Part shown: in pieces, positions 8,772-18,524 of the stretch
How the letters are laid out: each line of letters starts with the position of its first letter
Numbering within the stretch: position 1 is the first letter of the stretch
Program-made: the position numbers and the translations under genes
Assembly (NCBI RefSeq): GCF_000971475.1
Contig: NZ_DF967563.1
Span: 72,823 to 136,822 of the forward strand
Source of the DNA: Sulfuricella sp. T08
Lineage (GTDB): Bacteria; Pseudomonadota; Gammaproteobacteria; Burkholderiales; Sulfuricellaceae
Direction: 5' to 3'
DNA: 64,000 bases
Notes under the pieces: model-generated
What the model saw: only the letters and a program-made list of their open reading frames with translations
What the model was told of the DNA's origin: nothing
The model's database searches: none

Positions 8772-9236
8772 ATGTTGCAAGTTGGACAGTCTGCCCCCGG
8801 ATTCAGCTTGCCTGATGCGGATATGGAAATGGTCAAACTCTCCGCGTACAAGGGCAAGAATGCCGTGCTGTATTTTTATCCGAAAGACGATACGCCGGGC
8901 TGCACCATCGAGGCCATAGATTTCAGCGATCTGGATAGTGAGTTTGCCCGGCTGGACACTGTTGTACTTGGAGTGAGCCGGGATGACTGTCTCAGCCATG
9001 CTGCCTTTCGCGATAAACATGGCCTGTCGGTCCGTCTGCTGGCGGATGAGGAAGGTAAGGTGTGCGAGAAATATGGCGTGTGGCAGGAGAAGGAAAAAGA
9101 CGGCGTGAAAAAAATGGGGATATTGCGTTCCACGTTCATCATCGACAAGCACGGCATTCTCAGGCACGTGCTCTATGGTGTAAATCCGCGTGGTCACGCA
9201 GCCGAGGTAATCAATTTAATCAAAGTGATGGAGTAA
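8772..9236 (+). CDS. bcp: Thioredoxin-dependent peroxiredoxin, BCP family
   Basis: A 154-residue peroxiredoxin that reduces hydroperoxides. The peroxidatic cysteine is C44 in PKDDTPGC. The resolving cysteine found five residues later in E. coli BCP is absent here (position 49 is Ile). Cysteines at about residue 73 (DDC) and in GKVCEKYG are the remaining candidates. The ATG at 8772 has AAGGAG at proper spacing. Upstream in-frame codons from 8712 are unlike the family. It ends 4 bases before the slyD-like gene and is probably co-transcribed with it. Confidence 0.9.
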   Translation: MLQVGQSAPGFSLPDADMEMVKLSAYKGKNAVLYFYPKDDTPGCTIEAIDFSDLDSEFARLDTVVLGVSRDDCLSHAAFRDKHGLSVRLLADEEGKVCEKYGVWQEKEKDGVKKMGILRSTFIIDKHGILRHVLYGVNPRGHAAEVINLIKVME

Positions 9237-9240
9237 GTTT

Positions 9241-9723
9241 ATGCAGGTTTCAAAAAACTCGGTGGTGACTCTCAGTTTCGAATTGAGTGATAGTACCGGC
9301 AAGCTTCTGGAAAAAAGCGATCAACCCATCAGCTACCTGCATGGCGGCTATGACGGGATTTTTCCTACAGTAGAGGAAGCGCTGGAAGGTGTCGCCGAGG
9401 GCGGCACCGTTGCAGTGACGATGGATCCGGAAAACGCCTTCGGTGAATATGAGGATGAGCTGATGCGGGTCGAGCCACGCGATGCTTTCCCGATGGACGG
9501 GATCGAGGTCGGCATGCAGTTTCAGGCCGGCGCAGAAGGTTCGGATGAAGATCTGGTCTTCACGGTGAAAGAGATCACTGCAGAAAGTGTGGTGATCGAT
9601 GGAAACCATCCCCTGGCCGGGCAGACTCTGCTATTCAAGGGCACCGTTGAGGGCGTCCGCCCCGCCACTTCCGAGGAACTCGCCCATGGTCATGTGCATG
9701 GCGAGCACGGCCACCATCATTGA
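9241..9723 (+). CDS. FKBP-type peptidyl-prolyl isomerase, SlyD-like
   Basis: A 160-residue isomerase/chaperone with the split FKBP domain and inserted flap typical of SlyD. The FKBP part is at about 1-70 and 120-150, and the insert-in-flap region includes PENAFGEYEDELM. The C-terminus is histidine-rich (HGHVHGEHGHHH), as in metal-binding SlyD proteins, although shorter than in E. coli. Likely roles are proline isomerisation and nickel binding in the cytoplasm. It lies directly behind bcp and converges with mutS. Confidence 0.88.
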   Translation: MQVSKNSVVTLSFELSDSTGKLLEKSDQPISYLHGGYDGIFPTVEEALEGVAEGGTVAVTMDPENAFGEYEDELMRVEPRDAFPMDGIEVGMQFQAGAEGSDEDLVFTVKEITAESVVIDGNHPLAGQTLLFKGTVEGVRPATSEELAHGHVHGEHGHHH

Positions 9724-9735
9724 GGCGTGATCGGT

Positions 9736-9769
9736 AAGGGGTGATGGATTTCATTGCACATCACCCTTT
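9736..9769. repeat. Intergenic palindrome between slyD-like and mutS genes
   Basis: AAGGGGTGATG (9736-9746) pairs with CATCACCCTTT (9759-9769) with one mismatch, followed by TACTCATTACTT. It resembles the GTGATG/ATTAC-rich palindrome between guaB and guaA. It may end the convergent transcripts. Confidence 0.5.
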
Positions 9770-9794
9770 ACTCATTACTTGTTGCTTTCCCGGG

Positions 9795-12356
9795 TCAAAG
9801 TATCTTTTTTAGTCGGTAAACCAGTTCCAGTGCTGCTTTCGGGGTTAGCTCGTCGGGCTCAATCTCGAGCAGCGCTTCTTCCAGTGCCGAAGGAGCCGCA
9901 ACCTGCGGCATCTCAACGAACAAATCCCCCTGAATGCCGTTATTGATGCCTTGCTGCTCTAGCTGCAGCAGGTGTCTTTTCGCCGCCTGGATCACCGGTG
10001 CAGGTACGCCCGCCAGCGCCGCCACCTGCAGGCCATAGCTCTGGCTCGCCGGGCCTTCCTGTACGCTATGCAGGAACACGATGTGGTCGCGGTGTTCCAG
10101 TGCATCGAGGTGAACGTTGGTGATCTGCCTGAATTCCTGCGTCAGCCGGGTCAGCTCGAAATAATGGGTGGCGAACAGGGTGTGGCAGCGGGTTTTTTCG
10201 ATCAGATGGCGGGCGATTGCCCAAGCCAGGGCGAGGCCATCGAAGGTGGAAGTGCCGCGCCCGATCTCGTCGAGCAGCACCAGGCTATTTTCGGTGGCAT
10301 TGTTCAGAATATCGGCCGCTTCAGTCATCTCCACCATGAAGGTGGAACGACCGCCGGCCAAGTCGTCGGAAGCGCCGATGCGGGTGAAGATCTGGTCAAC
10401 GGGGCCAATTTTTGCGCGGGTTGCCGGTACGAAGCTGCCGCAGTGAGCGAGCAGCACGATCAGTGCGGTCTGGCGCATGTAGGTGGATTTTCCACCCATG
10501 TTCGGGCCGGTGATCAGCAGCATCTGGCGAGTGCGGGAAAGCAAGGAATCGTTGGCGATGAAGTTGGCGGTTTGGGCTTCCACCACCGGATGGCGACCGC
10601 CCATGATTTCGATCATTGCGTCGTCGGTGAATTCAGGCGCAACCCAGCCCAGAGTTTCGGCCCGCTCGGCAAGCGCAGCCAGCACATCGAGCTCGGCCAC
10701 TGCTGCGGCGATCTCCTGCAGCGCCGGAATGTGCGGCGCCAAATTGTCCAGTAGCGACTCATACAGCATTTTCTCGCGCGCCAGCGCCCGCTCCGAGGCT
10801 GACAGGGCTTTGTCCTCGAAAGTCTTCAGCTCAGGCGTGATAAAGCGTTCCGCGTTCTTCAGCGTCTGGCGCCGGCGGTAGTCGTCCGGCACTGCATCGG
10901 CCTGGCTGCGTGTGACCTCGATGTAAAAGCCATGCACCCGATTGTATTCGACTTTCAGATTGGTGATGCCGCTACGTTCGCGCTCCCTAGCTTCAAGGGC
11001 CAGCAGGAACGCGCCGCAGTTGCTCTGGATTGCGCGCAGTTCATCAAGTTCGGCATCGTAGCCGGTGGCGATAACGCCGCCTTCGCGTAACACCGCCGCC
11101 GGCTCAGGCTGAATCGCCCTAGTTAGCTCAGTAACCAGTGTTTCCGGCGCTTGTAGCTTATTTGCCAGTTGCGTCAGGCGCGGGCTGTCGAGCAGTGCCG
11201 TTTCTCCGGCGATTGGTGGCAAGGCCAACAGGCCGTTGCGCAGACCGGCAAGGTCCCTGGGTCGTGCGGATCTGAGCGCGATGCGCGCGGTGATACGCTC
11301 GATGTCGGCGATTTGCTTCAGGCCCTGGTGGGCCTGCGCGTAGGCGGGTGCGCCGGATTCGCCGATCAGCCGGGTGATGGCGTCGAGCCGGGCGTGCAGC
11401 TCGGCCCGGTCGCGCAGGGGATGGTGCAGCCAGTGGCGCAGCAGGCGGCTGCCCATGCTGCCGGCGGTGGTATCGAGCAGGGAATAGAGCGTCGGTGCGG
11501 GTTCGCCGCGCAGGGTTTCGGAAATTTCCAGATTGCGCCGGGCGGCGGCGTCGAGCAATACATAGCCGCTTTCACGTTCGACCTGCAAGCCGCGAATATG
11601 CGGCAGCGCACCGCACTGCGTGCTTTTCGCGTATTCCAGCAAGGCACCCGCGGCCTCGATGGCGCAGTGCAGGTCATGGCAACCGAAGCCCTGCAAATCC
11701 AGGGTGGCGAATTGCCGACATAGCCTTTGCAACGCCGAGTCGTAATCGAACTGCCATGGGGGCAGGGTTCTGCGCGTACATTTCAGGCTTTCCAGGGTGA
11801 CATTGGCGTAGCCTTCAGGGAGCAGAATTTCCGCCGGTTTGAGGCGCTCCAGAGTTGCGTCGAGGCGGTTTGGCCGAATTTCTGCGACCCTGAAGCGCCC
11901 GCTGGCGAGATTCAGCCAGGCCAGTCCCAGCATATTGTTCCCTGGAGCCAGCGCGAGCAGCAGTTTGTCCTTCTTTTCGTCGAGCAGTGCCGCATCGGTC
12001 AATGTGCCGGGCGTGATGATGCGCATCACCTTGCGCTCCACTGGGCCCTTGGAAGTTGCAGGGTCACCGATCTGTTCGCAGATCGCTACCGTCATTCCGA
12101 GCTTGACCAGTTTGGCAAGATATTGCTCGGCGGCATGGTAGGGCACACCCGCCATCTTGATCGGTTGTCCTGCGGTTGCGCCGCGGGTGGTGAGGGTGAT
12201 GTCCAGCAACTGCGCAGCCTTCTCCGCATCCTCGAAGAACAGCTCGTAGAAATCCCCCATGCGGTAGAACAGCAGCATGTCGGGGTGCTCCGACTTGATG
12301 CGCAGGTATTGCTGCATCATCGGGGTGTGCCTGGACAGGTCCTCCGGGGAGTTCAT
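9795..12356 (-). CDS. mutS: DNA mismatch repair protein MutS
   Basis: MutS recognises mismatches and starts repair with MutL. The 853-residue protein has all domains in order: N-terminal mismatch-binding domain with F36-Y-E38 (the intercalating Phe-x-Glu), connector, lever and clamp, and the ABC-type ATPase. The P-loop GPNMGGKST is at 617-625, with a [14 protein letters not shown] Walker B/signature block and ATHYFELT after it. Length matches E. coli MutS (853). A C-terminal helix-turn-helix/tetramerisation tail is present. The gene is followed by a convergent slyD-like gene, and suhB lies 11 bases upstream. Confidence 0.98.
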   Translation of the reverse strand: MNSPEDLSRHTPMMQQYLRIKSEHPDMLLFYRMGDFYELFFEDAEKAAQLLDITLTTRGATAGQPIKMAGVPYHAAEQYLAKLVKLGMTVAICEQIGDPATSKGPVERKVMRIITPGTLTDAALLDEKKDKLLLALAPGNNMLGLAWLNLASGRFRVAEIRPNRLDATLERLKPAEILLPEGYANVTLESLKCTRRTLPPWQFDYDSALQRLCRQFATLDLQGFGCHDLHCAIEAAGALLEYAKSTQCGALPHIRGLQVERESGYVLLDAAARRNLEISETLRGEPAPTLYSLLDTTAGSMGSRLLRHWLHHPLRDRAELHARLDAITRLIGESGAPAYAQAHQGLKQIADIERITARIALRSARPRDLAGLRNGLLALPPIAGETALLDSPRLTQLANKLQAPETLVTELTRAIQPEPAAVLREGGVIATGYDAELDELRAIQSNCGAFLLALEARERERSGITNLKVEYNRVHGFYIEVTRSQADAVPDDYRRRQTLKNAERFITPELKTFEDKALSASERALAREKMLYESLLDNLAPHIPALQEIAAAVAELDVLAALAERAETLGWVAPEFTDDAMIEIMGGRHPVVEAQTANFIANDSLLSRTRQMLLITGPNMGGKSTYMRQTALIVLLAHCGSFVPATRAKIGPVDQIFTRIGASDDLAGGRSTFMVEMTEAADILNNATENSLVLLDEIGRGTSTFDGLALAWAIARHLIEKTRCHTLFATHYFELTRLTQEFRQITNVHLDALEHRDHIVFLHSVQEGPASQSYGLQVAALAGVPAPVIQAAKRHLLQLEQQGINNGIQGDLFVEMPQVAAPSALEEALLEIEPDELTPKAALELVYRLKKIL

Positions 12357-12367
12357 AGGGCGTGGCT

Positions 12368-13162
12368 TTATTTTGCCTTTGCCGCCAGATGGGGTGCGAT
12401 GGTCTGGAGTAGCTGCACAAACACTTTAGGATTGCCGGCAACGATGTTGCCGCTTTCCAGATAGTTTGCGTCGCCTTTAAAATCGCCCACCAGTCCGCCC
12501 GCTTCCTGCACTAGAAGCGCGCCGGCGGCAATGTCCCATGCGTTCAGGTCGAATTCCCAGAAGCCGTCGAAGCGACCTGCGGCGGTATAGGCCAGGTCCA
12601 GCGCGGCTGAACCAGGTCGGCGCAGGCCGGCGGTTTTCTGCATCAGTTCACGGAAGATACCAAGATAGGCGTCGAGATGGGTAAAGTTGCGAAACGGGAA
12701 GCCGGTGCCGATCAGGGCATCTTTCAGATATTCATAGCGGCTGACGCGGAGACGGCGATCATTGAGAAATGCACCAGCGCCGCGCGTGGCGGTAAACAGG
12801 TCGTTGCGGCTGGGGTCGTAGACCACGGCATGGGTCAGGACGCCCTTGTGCTGCATGGCAATTGAAACCGAATACTGCGGAAAGCCATGGAGAAAATTGG
12901 TTGTGCCGTCGAGGGGGTCGATGATCCACTGGAACTCCGAGTCGCCCTGCATGCCGCTTTCTTCTGCTAAAATCGCGTGTTTCGGGTAGGCTTCCAGCAG
13001 GACTTCCTTGATGGCATCTTCCGCTTTTTGATCCACTTCGCTGACAAAATCATTAAAGCTCTTGTGTTTGACCGTGAGCGAATCCAGGTTTTGGGAGGCT
13101 CGGTTGATAATCTGACCGGCGCGGCGCGCGGCCTTGACCGCGGTGTTGAGCATGGGATGCAT
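12368..13162 (-). CDS. suhB: Inositol-1-monophosphatase family protein SuhB
   Basis: A 264-residue member of the FIG superfamily of magnesium-dependent phosphatases. Metal-binding motifs are visible: EES in ILAEESG (about 67-70), [10 protein letters not shown] (about 83-92) and [15 protein letters not shown] near residue 210. The start [16 protein letters not shown] is nearly that of E. coli SuhB, which dephosphorylates inositol-1-phosphate and also takes part in rRNA antitermination. It is divergent from trmJ, the same suhB-trmJ-isc neighbourhood as in enterobacteria. Confidence 0.95.
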   Translation of the reverse strand: MHPMLNTAVKAARRAGQIINRASQNLDSLTVKHKSFNDFVSEVDQKAEDAIKEVLLEAYPKHAILAEESGMQGDSEFQWIIDPLDGTTNFLHGFPQYSVSIAMQHKGVLTHAVVYDPSRNDLFTATRGAGAFLNDRRLRVSRYEYLKDALIGTGFPFRNFTHLDAYLGIFRELMQKTAGLRRPGSAALDLAYTAAGRFDGFWEFDLNAWDIAAGALLVQEAGGLVGDFKGDANYLESGNIVAGNPKVFVQLLQTIAPHLAAKAK

Positions 13163-13232
13163 GGGTTATCCTGGGAAAGTTTAAGGAACAAAACGCTGAG
13201 TGCATTGCCGCTATTTTAATGGGAAACCACGG

Positions 13233-13979
13233 ATGAAGAAACCCAATACTCTGAATAACATTCGCATCGTGCTCAGTCACACCAGCCACCCCGGCAATAT
13301 CGGCGCGGCTGCGCGGGCGATGAAGACGATGGGGTTGGAGAACCTTTATCTGGTCAACCCCAAGGCTTTTCCGGATCCGGTCGCGGATGCGCGCGCTGCC
13401 GGGGCGTCGGATGTGCTTGAGAATACGCGGGTTTGCGCTACCCTGGACGAAGCGTTGGCCGGTACGGTGCTTGCCGTCGCAGTAACCGCCCGGCGGCGCG
13501 ATCTCTCTCACGAAATGCTGTCCGCGCATCAAGCCGCGTCCCGCATGCTGGCCTTGGCTCCCCAAGGAGCTGTGGCGCTGCTGTTCGGCACTGAGATGTC
13601 TGGGCTGTCCAACGCCGAGTTGGACAAATGCCAACTGCTCGCCACCATACCTGCCAATCCAGAGTTTACCTCGCTGAACCTGGCCTCTGCGGTGCAAATC
13701 CTGGCTTACGAGCTGCGCATGGCGTTTCTTGGTGAGGCTGAAGTGCCTGCTGCAAAGGCGCTGGAGGCCGCCAGTTTTGAAGATGTGGAGCGGTTCTATC
13801 AACACCTTGAGCGGACCATGATAGATACCGGTTTTCTCGACCCGGCTTGCCCTGGGCGCTTGATGCAGCGGTTGAGAAGGTTGTTTGCACGGGCGCGCCC
13901 GGAAAAGGAAGAGGTCAGCATTCTGCGTGGGGTTTTGACTTCAGTGGAAAAATTCACAAATAAATCAAAAAACCCATAG
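13233..13979 (+). CDS. trmJ: tRNA (cytidine/uridine-2'-O-)-methyltransferase TrmJ
   Basis: A SPOUT-class methyltransferase of 248 residues that 2'-O-methylates position 32 of tRNAs. The N-terminal IRIVLSHTSHPGNIGAAARAMK is the substrate/dimer motif. The trefoil-knot motifs ALLFGTEMSGLSNAEL and the FTSLNLASAVQILAYELR block near residues 140-170 complete the SAM site. ATG at 13233 was chosen over a GTG at 13200, which would add 11 atypical residues. The stop codon lies inside a predicted IscR box that precedes cysE. Confidence 0.92.
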   Translation: MKKPNTLNNIRIVLSHTSHPGNIGAAARAMKTMGLENLYLVNPKAFPDPVADARAAGASDVLENTRVCATLDEALAGTVLAVAVTARRRDLSHEMLSAHQAASRMLALAPQGAVALLFGTEMSGLSNAELDKCQLLATIPANPEFTSLNLASAVQILAYELRMAFLGEAEVPAAKALEAASFEDVERFYQHLERTMIDTGFLDPACPGRLMQRLRRLFARARPEKEEVSILRGVLTSVEKFTNKSKNP

Positions 13980-14000
13980 TTGACTAAAGGAGTCTGGAAT
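13976..14000 (+). promoter_or_regulatory. IscR type-1-like box before cysE
   Basis: The 25-bp site begins ATAGTTGACTAAA and has an AGTC in the right half-site, closely following the known type-1 IscR pattern (ATASYYGACT...AGTCRRSTAT). It contains a -35-like TTGACT (13979-13984) and is followed at once by TATAAT (13999-14004), with a rather short spacer of 14. The box overlaps the trmJ stop codon. The first 13 bases are identical to the box before iscR. Confidence 0.65.
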
Positions 14001-14032
14001 ATAATATTTTTCTTATATTTCGGAATCGAGTG

Positions 14033-14785
14033 ATGTTCGATCATTTGCGTGAAGATATATCGGTCGTGTTCGAGCGGGACCCGGCCGCTCGTTCTACATG
14101 GGAGGTGTTGACCACCTACCCGGGCCTGCACGCGTTGCTGGTGCATCGCTTGGCGCAGCGTCTATGGTGCTGGAACCTGAAGTGGCTGGCGCGCTTCGTT
14201 TCGCACCTAGGGCGCTGGTTGACCGGCATTGAAATCCATCCTGGCGCGCAAATTGGGCGTCGGGTGTTCATCGACCACGGCATGGGCGTGGTCATCGGCG
14301 AGACCGCCGAGATCGGTGACGATTCGACGCTTTATCATGGTGTTACGCTGGGCGGTACTTCATGGAACAAGGGTAAGCGCCACCCCACCCTTGGCAAGGG
14401 GGTAGTGGTCGGCGCCGGCGCCAAAATTCTTGGCCCGATTTTCATCGGCGACGGCGCCAAGGTGGGCTCCAATGCGGTGGTGGTGAAGGATGTTCCGGCG
14501 GGCGCCACGGCGGTGGGTATTCCGGCGAGGAATATCGATCCGACGCAAGCGGAAATGCGCGAAAGCAAGGCGCAGAAGATGGGGTTTTCCGCGTATGCCA
14601 TTAGTGCCGACATGAACGATCCGGTAGTCAAGGCGATCCACGGTCTGCTTGACCACACCGTGGTGCTGGACCAGCGCGTCGAGTTGATTCTGGCGCAGTT
14701 GAAGAAGATGGGGATCGAGATGGAACCCCTGGCGCCGGCCCAGGATCAGTTCGATGCGAACTATCTGAATAAAATAGTTGACTAA
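14033..14785 (+). CDS. cysE: Serine O-acetyltransferase
   Basis: CysE makes O-acetylserine, the carbon skeleton for cysteine. The 250-residue protein has the N-terminal helical domain ([19 protein letters not shown]) and a left-handed beta-helix with hexapeptide repeats from about residue 65 ([26 protein letters not shown]). It also shows [19 protein letters not shown] and the C-terminal GIPARNI. ATG at 14033 fits better than the GTG three bases earlier. Its place between trmJ and iscR, behind an IscR-like box, couples cysteine supply to Fe-S assembly. Confidence 0.94.
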   Translation: MFDHLREDISVVFERDPAARSTWEVLTTYPGLHALLVHRLAQRLWCWNLKWLARFVSHLGRWLTGIEIHPGAQIGRRVFIDHGMGVVIGETAEIGDDSTLYHGVTLGGTSWNKGKRHPTLGKGVVVGAGAKILGPIFIGDGAKVGSNAVVVKDVPAGATAVGIPARNIDPTQAEMRESKAQKMGFSAYAISADMNDPVVKAIHGLLDHTVVLDQRVELILAQLKKMGIEMEPLAPAQDQFDANYLNKIVD

Positions 14786-14798
14786 AATAATAAGGTAT
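14774..14798 (+). promoter_or_regulatory. IscR type-1-like box and promoter before iscR
   Basis: A 25-bp site starting ATAGTTGACTAAA and ending AAGGTAT matches the type-1 IscR pattern at most positions, although the right half-site is weaker than in the cysE copy. TTGACT at 14778-14783 serves as -35, and TATAAA at 14799-14804 may be the -10 (15-base spacer). It overlaps the cysE stop codon and lies 40 bases before iscR, as expected for autorepression. Confidence 0.7.
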
Positions 14799-14837
14799 TA
14801 TAAAGTTGCAGCATGACTTTCAAGGGAAGGAAATAAT

Positions 14838-15329
14838 ATGCGACTGACAACCAAGGGACGTTTCGCGGTAACCGCAATGCTCGATCTGGCCTTACGCCGG
14901 GGCGGCGGGCCTGTGACGCTGGCCGGGATCAGCGAGCGTCAAAAAATTTCCCTGTCTTACCTCGAGCAGCTGTTTGGCAAGCTGCGTCGACATGCACTGG
15001 TGGAGAGCGTGCGTGGGCCGGGTGGCGGTTATTATCTGGCCAAGAGTCTTGATGATATCGCGGTCTCGGACATCATCAAGGCGGTGGATGAGCCGATTGA
15101 TGCCACTCAGTGTGGCGGACTAGGCAACTGCCACGACGAGCAAGAATGCATGACCCATGAATTGTGGACCAATCTGAACGGAAAAATTTACGACTATCTG
15201 GCGTCGGTTACGTTGGCACATCTGGTGGCGCAGCAACGCGGGGTCGGCGTGGCAGAGATACATGACCATACCCAGTCCGTGTCGAGGCGTAGAGTTGGGA
15301 CTAAAACGGATGTTGCCAACATACTTTGA
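14838..15329 (+). CDS. iscR: Fe-S cluster-sensing transcriptional regulator IscR
   Basis: An Rrf2-family regulator of 163 residues. The winged helix is at 1-80 (MRLTTKGRFAVTAMLDLA, then the wing VRGPGGGYYLAKS). The cluster ligands are C92, C98, C104 with H107, exactly the E. coli spacing. With a [2Fe-2S] cluster it should repress its own operon through the type-1 box 40 bases upstream; the apo form recognises type-2 sites. AAGGGAAGG precedes the ATG. The 3' end overlaps the next gene by 20 bases. Confidence 0.96.
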   Translation: MRLTTKGRFAVTAMLDLALRRGGGPVTLAGISERQKISLSYLEQLFGKLRRHALVESVRGPGGGYYLAKSLDDIAVSDIIKAVDEPIDATQCGGLGNCHDEQECMTHELWTNLNGKIYDYLASVTLAHLVAQQRGVGVAEIHDHTQSVSRRRVGTKTDVANIL

Positions 15330-16458
15330 CCACAACGCCACTACGCCACTCGACGAGCCCGTGTTGCAGGCGATGCTGCCGTTTTTTCGGGAACGTTACG
15401 GTAATGCCTCGAGTCGCCACGAGTACGGGCGAGTAGCACGCAAGGCGGTGGACGATGCGCGTGAGCAGGTGGCAGACATGGTCGGCGCGCATCCTTCTCA
15501 GGTGGTTTTCGTTAGCGGTGGCACCGAAGCTAATAACCTGCTGATTAAAGGTGCGGCGGCGCGGTGCCAGCCTTCACAGATCGCGGTGAGTGCGGTGGAA
15601 CATCCGAGCGTGACCAAGCCGGCGCAGGGGTTGCGCGAGCAGGGTTGGAAGGTGAGGAGGCTGGCGGTTAACGCTGCTGGCCGGCTTGAAATAGATGATG
15701 TGGAAATTGCACTGCGTGAGTCAGTCACCGGGCTGGTGTCGGTGATGCTGGCAAACAATGAAACGGGTGTGGTGCAGGATGTGGCGGCGGTGGCGGAACT
15801 GGCGCGCGGCGTGGGCGCAATGGTCCATACCGATGCGGTGCAGGCGCTGGGCAAGATGCCGGTCAGCTTTGCTGCATTGAATGTACATGCGATGACGATT
15901 TCCGCGCACAAGGTATACGGGCCAAAAGGTATAGGAGCACTGGTTCTGGACAAGCGCCTCGATATCAAGCCGCAAATTACCGGCGGTGAGCATGAGAAGG
16001 GGTTGCGTGCCGGTACCGAGAATGTGCCGGCGATCGTCGGTTTCGGTGCGGCTTGTGCGCTGGCGGCGAACCGCCTGACAGAGCTTCCGCTTAAGCTCCA
16101 GCAAATGCGGGAGCGGATGGAGCAGGGGCTGCGGACAATGGGTGTGGTGCTGTTCGGTGATGGCGCCGAGCGCTTGGCAAATACCAGCTATTTTGCTATT
16201 CCTGGCATAGATGGTGAAACGCTGGTAATGGCGCTGGACCGTGCCGGATTTGCGGTGGCGAGCGGCTCAGCCTGCTCCAGCGGCGGCACTGACCCGAGCC
16301 CGGTATTGCTGGCCATGGGTGTTGAGCGTGAATTGGCACGGTGTGCGGTGCGCGTCAGCCTGGGCAGGGATAATGAAATGAGTCAGATCGAGCGCTTTTT
16401 GCAGGCACTGCAGGGCGAAATTCTCGGGCTGAAAAGGCTGGTGGCGGTTGAGGTTTGA
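15310..16458 (+). CDS. NifS/IscS-like cysteine desulfurase (second desulfurase of the operon)
   Basis: A PLP-dependent class V aminotransferase-fold enzyme of 382 residues. PLP lysine K201 is in SAHKVYGPKG, and the sulfur-carrying cysteine C322 is in SGSACSSGGTDPSPV. The N-terminal YFDHNATTPLDEPV is typical of NifS. It should release sulfur from cysteine as an enzyme persulfide. The start was set at ATG 15310; a longer GTG start would lie deeper inside iscR. It sits between iscR and the true iscS and differs clearly from it in the cysteine loop, so it is a divergent paralogue whose acceptor is not obvious. Confidence 0.85.
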   Translation: MLPTYFDHNATTPLDEPVLQAMLPFFRERYGNASSRHEYGRVARKAVDDAREQVADMVGAHPSQVVFVSGGTEANNLLIKGAAARCQPSQIAVSAVEHPSVTKPAQGLREQGWKVRRLAVNAAGRLEIDDVEIALRESVTGLVSVMLANNETGVVQDVAAVAELARGVGAMVHTDAVQALGKMPVSFAALNVHAMTISAHKVYGPKGIGALVLDKRLDIKPQITGGEHEKGLRAGTENVPAIVGFGAACALAANRLTELPLKLQQMRERMEQGLRTMGVVLFGDGAERLANTSYFAIPGIDGETLVMALDRAGFAVASGSACSSGGTDPSPVLLAMGVERELARCAVRVSLGRDNEMSQIERFLQALQGEILGLKRLVAVEV

Positions 16459-16504
16459 GTCGTTCCTGGCGAACGGGAACATTGGGAAAGTGGAGAAGTG
16501 AAAA

Positions 16505-17716
16505 ATGATTAAGCAACCGATTTATCTGGATTATTCTGCAACTACGCCGGTTGATCCGCGAGTGGCGGAAAAAATGATTCCTTACCTGACCGAAAAATTC
16601 GGCAACCCGGCTAGCCGCTCCCATGAATTTGGCTGGGATGCGGAAAGAGCCGTTGAGGAGGCGCGCGAGCAGGTCGCCAAGCTGGTCAATGCCGATCCCA
16701 AGGAAATCATCTGGACCTCGGGTGCAACTGAATCGAACAACCTCGCCATCAAGGGTGCCGCACACTTTTACAAGGGTAAGGGCAAGCATCTGGTCACAGT
16801 GATGACCGAGCACAAGGCGGTGATCGATACCATGCGTCACCTCGAGAGCGAAGGCTATGAAGTTACCTATCTCATGCCGGAAACAAATGGCCTGGTGGAT
16901 ATGGAGAAATTCACGGCAGCCCTGCGCCCGGACACCATTCTCGCCTCCGTCATGCTGGTCAACAACGAGATCGGGGTGATTCAGGATATCGCTGCACTGG
17001 GTGAGGTTTGCCGTGCCAAGGGTGTACTTTTTCACGTTGATGCCGCTCAGGGCACTGGTAAGGTGACGATAGATCTGGCCAAACTTAAAGTCGATCTGAT
17101 GTCTTTCTCTGCCCACAAGACCTATGGGCCGAAGGGCATTGGTGCTCTGTACGTGCAGAGGAAGCCGCGCGTCCGTCTGGAGGCGCAAATGCACGGCGGC
17201 GGCCACGAACGTGGGCTGCGCTCCGGGACTTTGGCACCGCACCAGATCGTCGGCATGGGCGAGGCTTTCCGCATCGCGCGAGAGGAAATGGCCACCGAAA
17301 ACGAGCGCATTCGCTACCTGCGCGACCGGCTCTACAAAGGGTTGTCGCAAATCGAGGAGGCGCATGTCAATGGCGACATGGAGCAACGGGTGCCGCACAA
17401 CCTCAATATCAGCTTCAACTTTGTCGAGGGTGAATCGCTGATCATGGCGATCCGCGAACTTGCGGTTTCCAGCGGCTCCGCCTGTACTTCCGCAAGTCTG
17501 GAGCCTTCTTATGTGCTGCGTGCTCTGGGCCGCAGCGACGAGCTGGCGCACAGCTCGATCCGTTTCACGATAGGTCGATTTACCACCGAAGAAGAGATCG
17601 ACTTTGCGATTGATCTGGTGAAGGCGAAGATTGGACGTTTGCGCGAAATGTCTCCACTGTGGGACATGTTCAAGGAAGGCGTCGATTTAAGCACCGTACA
17701 GTGGGCTGCTCATTAA
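16505..17716 (+). CDS. iscS: Cysteine desulfurase IscS
   Basis: IscS supplies sulfur from cysteine for Fe-S clusters and for tRNA thiolation. The 403-residue protein has PLP lysine K205 ([11 protein letters not shown]), H103 in TEHKAVID and persulfide cysteine C327 in [17 protein letters not shown]. Each is one residue offset from E. coli IscS. The C-terminal tail [20 protein letters not shown] is the IscU-docking end. A GGAGAAG precedes the ATG. It is followed 22 bases later by iscU. Confidence 0.97.
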   Translation: MIKQPIYLDYSATTPVDPRVAEKMIPYLTEKFGNPASRSHEFGWDAERAVEEAREQVAKLVNADPKEIIWTSGATESNNLAIKGAAHFYKGKGKHLVTVMTEHKAVIDTMRHLESEGYEVTYLMPETNGLVDMEKFTAALRPDTILASVMLVNNEIGVIQDIAALGEVCRAKGVLFHVDAAQGTGKVTIDLAKLKVDLMSFSAHKTYGPKGIGALYVQRKPRVRLEAQMHGGGHERGLRSGTLAPHQIVGMGEAFRIAREEMATENERIRYLRDRLYKGLSQIEEAHVNGDMEQRVPHNLNISFNFVEGESLIMAIRELAVSSGSACTSASLEPSYVLRALGRSDELAHSSIRFTIGRFTTEEEIDFAIDLVKAKIGRLREMSPLWDMFKEGVDLSTVQWAAH

Positions 17717-17738
17717 GGTTTTTTGAAGGAGAGTTATT

Positions 17739-18149
17739 ATGTCTTACAGCACAAAAGTATTGGATCACTATGAAAATCCCCGTAATGTCGGAACATTCGG
17801 CAAGGACGACGAAGGTGTTGCCACCGGCATGGTCGGGGCGCCTGCCTGCGGCGACGTGATGAAGCTGCAGATCAAGGTGAACAAGGACGGTGTGATCGAG
17901 GACGCAAAGTTCAAAACCTACGGCTGCGGCTCGGCGATCGCATCCAGTTCGCTGGTGACCGAATGGGTCAAGGGCAAGACCCTGGACGAGGCTCTCACCA
18001 TCAAAAACACCCAGATTGCGGAAGAACTGGCGTTGCCGCCGGTGAAGATACACTGCTCGGTGCTGGCGGAAGACGCTATCAAGGCGGCTGTGGCCGATTA
18101 CAAGGCCAAGCATGGCGAGATGGTTGAAACCGCAGCCTGCAAAGGTTAA
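17739..18149 (+). CDS. iscU: Fe-S cluster scaffold IscU
   Basis: IscU is the scaffold on which [2Fe-2S] clusters are built before transfer. The 136-residue protein carries the three ligand cysteines C37, C63 and C106, the cluster-release aspartate D39 (APACGDV) and the HscA recognition motif LPPVK at 99-103. It has a strong Shine-Dalgarno (GGAGAG). It lies between iscS and iscA in the canonical order. All essential residues are present. Confidence 0.98.
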   Translation: MSYSTKVLDHYENPRNVGTFGKDDEGVATGMVGAPACGDVMKLQIKVNKDGVIEDAKFKTYGCGSAIASSSLVTEWVKGKTLDEALTIKNTQIAEELALPPVKIHCSVLAEDAIKAAVADYKAKHGEMVETAACKG

Positions 18150-18178
18150 TAGATTGTTCTGGTTTAAGGAGATAGAGC

Positions 18179-18502
18179 ATGGCAGTTACCCTGACTGAGA
18201 AGGCCGCCACCCATATCAAGAACTACATCGCAAAGCGCGGCAAGGGCGTGGGTTTGCGACTGGGCGTACGCACCAGCGGTTGTTCCGGCATGGCCTACAC
18301 GCTGGAATTCGCCGATGAATTCAACGACACTGACAGCCAGTTTGAAAGCTTCGGAGTGAAGGTTCTCGTTGATCCGAAGAGCCTGGTTTATCTTGAAGGC
18401 ACCGAACTGGATTTCGTGCGCGAAGGACTGAACGAGGGCTTCAAGTTCAACAACCCTAACGTCAAGAGTTCGTGCGGTTGCGGCGAGAGCGTCGGCTTCT
18501 AG
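18179..18502 (+). CDS. iscA: A-type Fe-S carrier IscA
   Basis: A 107-residue A-type carrier that receives clusters or iron and delivers them to [4Fe-4S] enzymes. The three conserved cysteines are C35 ([10 protein letters not shown]), C99 and C101 ([11 protein letters not shown]), the same numbering as E. coli IscA. AAGGAGA lies before the ATG. It is placed between iscU and hscB. No sign of degeneration. Confidence 0.97.
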   Translation: MAVTLTEKAATHIKNYIAKRGKGVGLRLGVRTSGCSGMAYTLEFADEFNDTDSQFESFGVKVLVDPKSLVYLEGTELDFVREGLNEGFKFNNPNVKSSCGCGESVGF

Positions 18503-18524
18503 ACGGAACCATGAACGGCACGCA

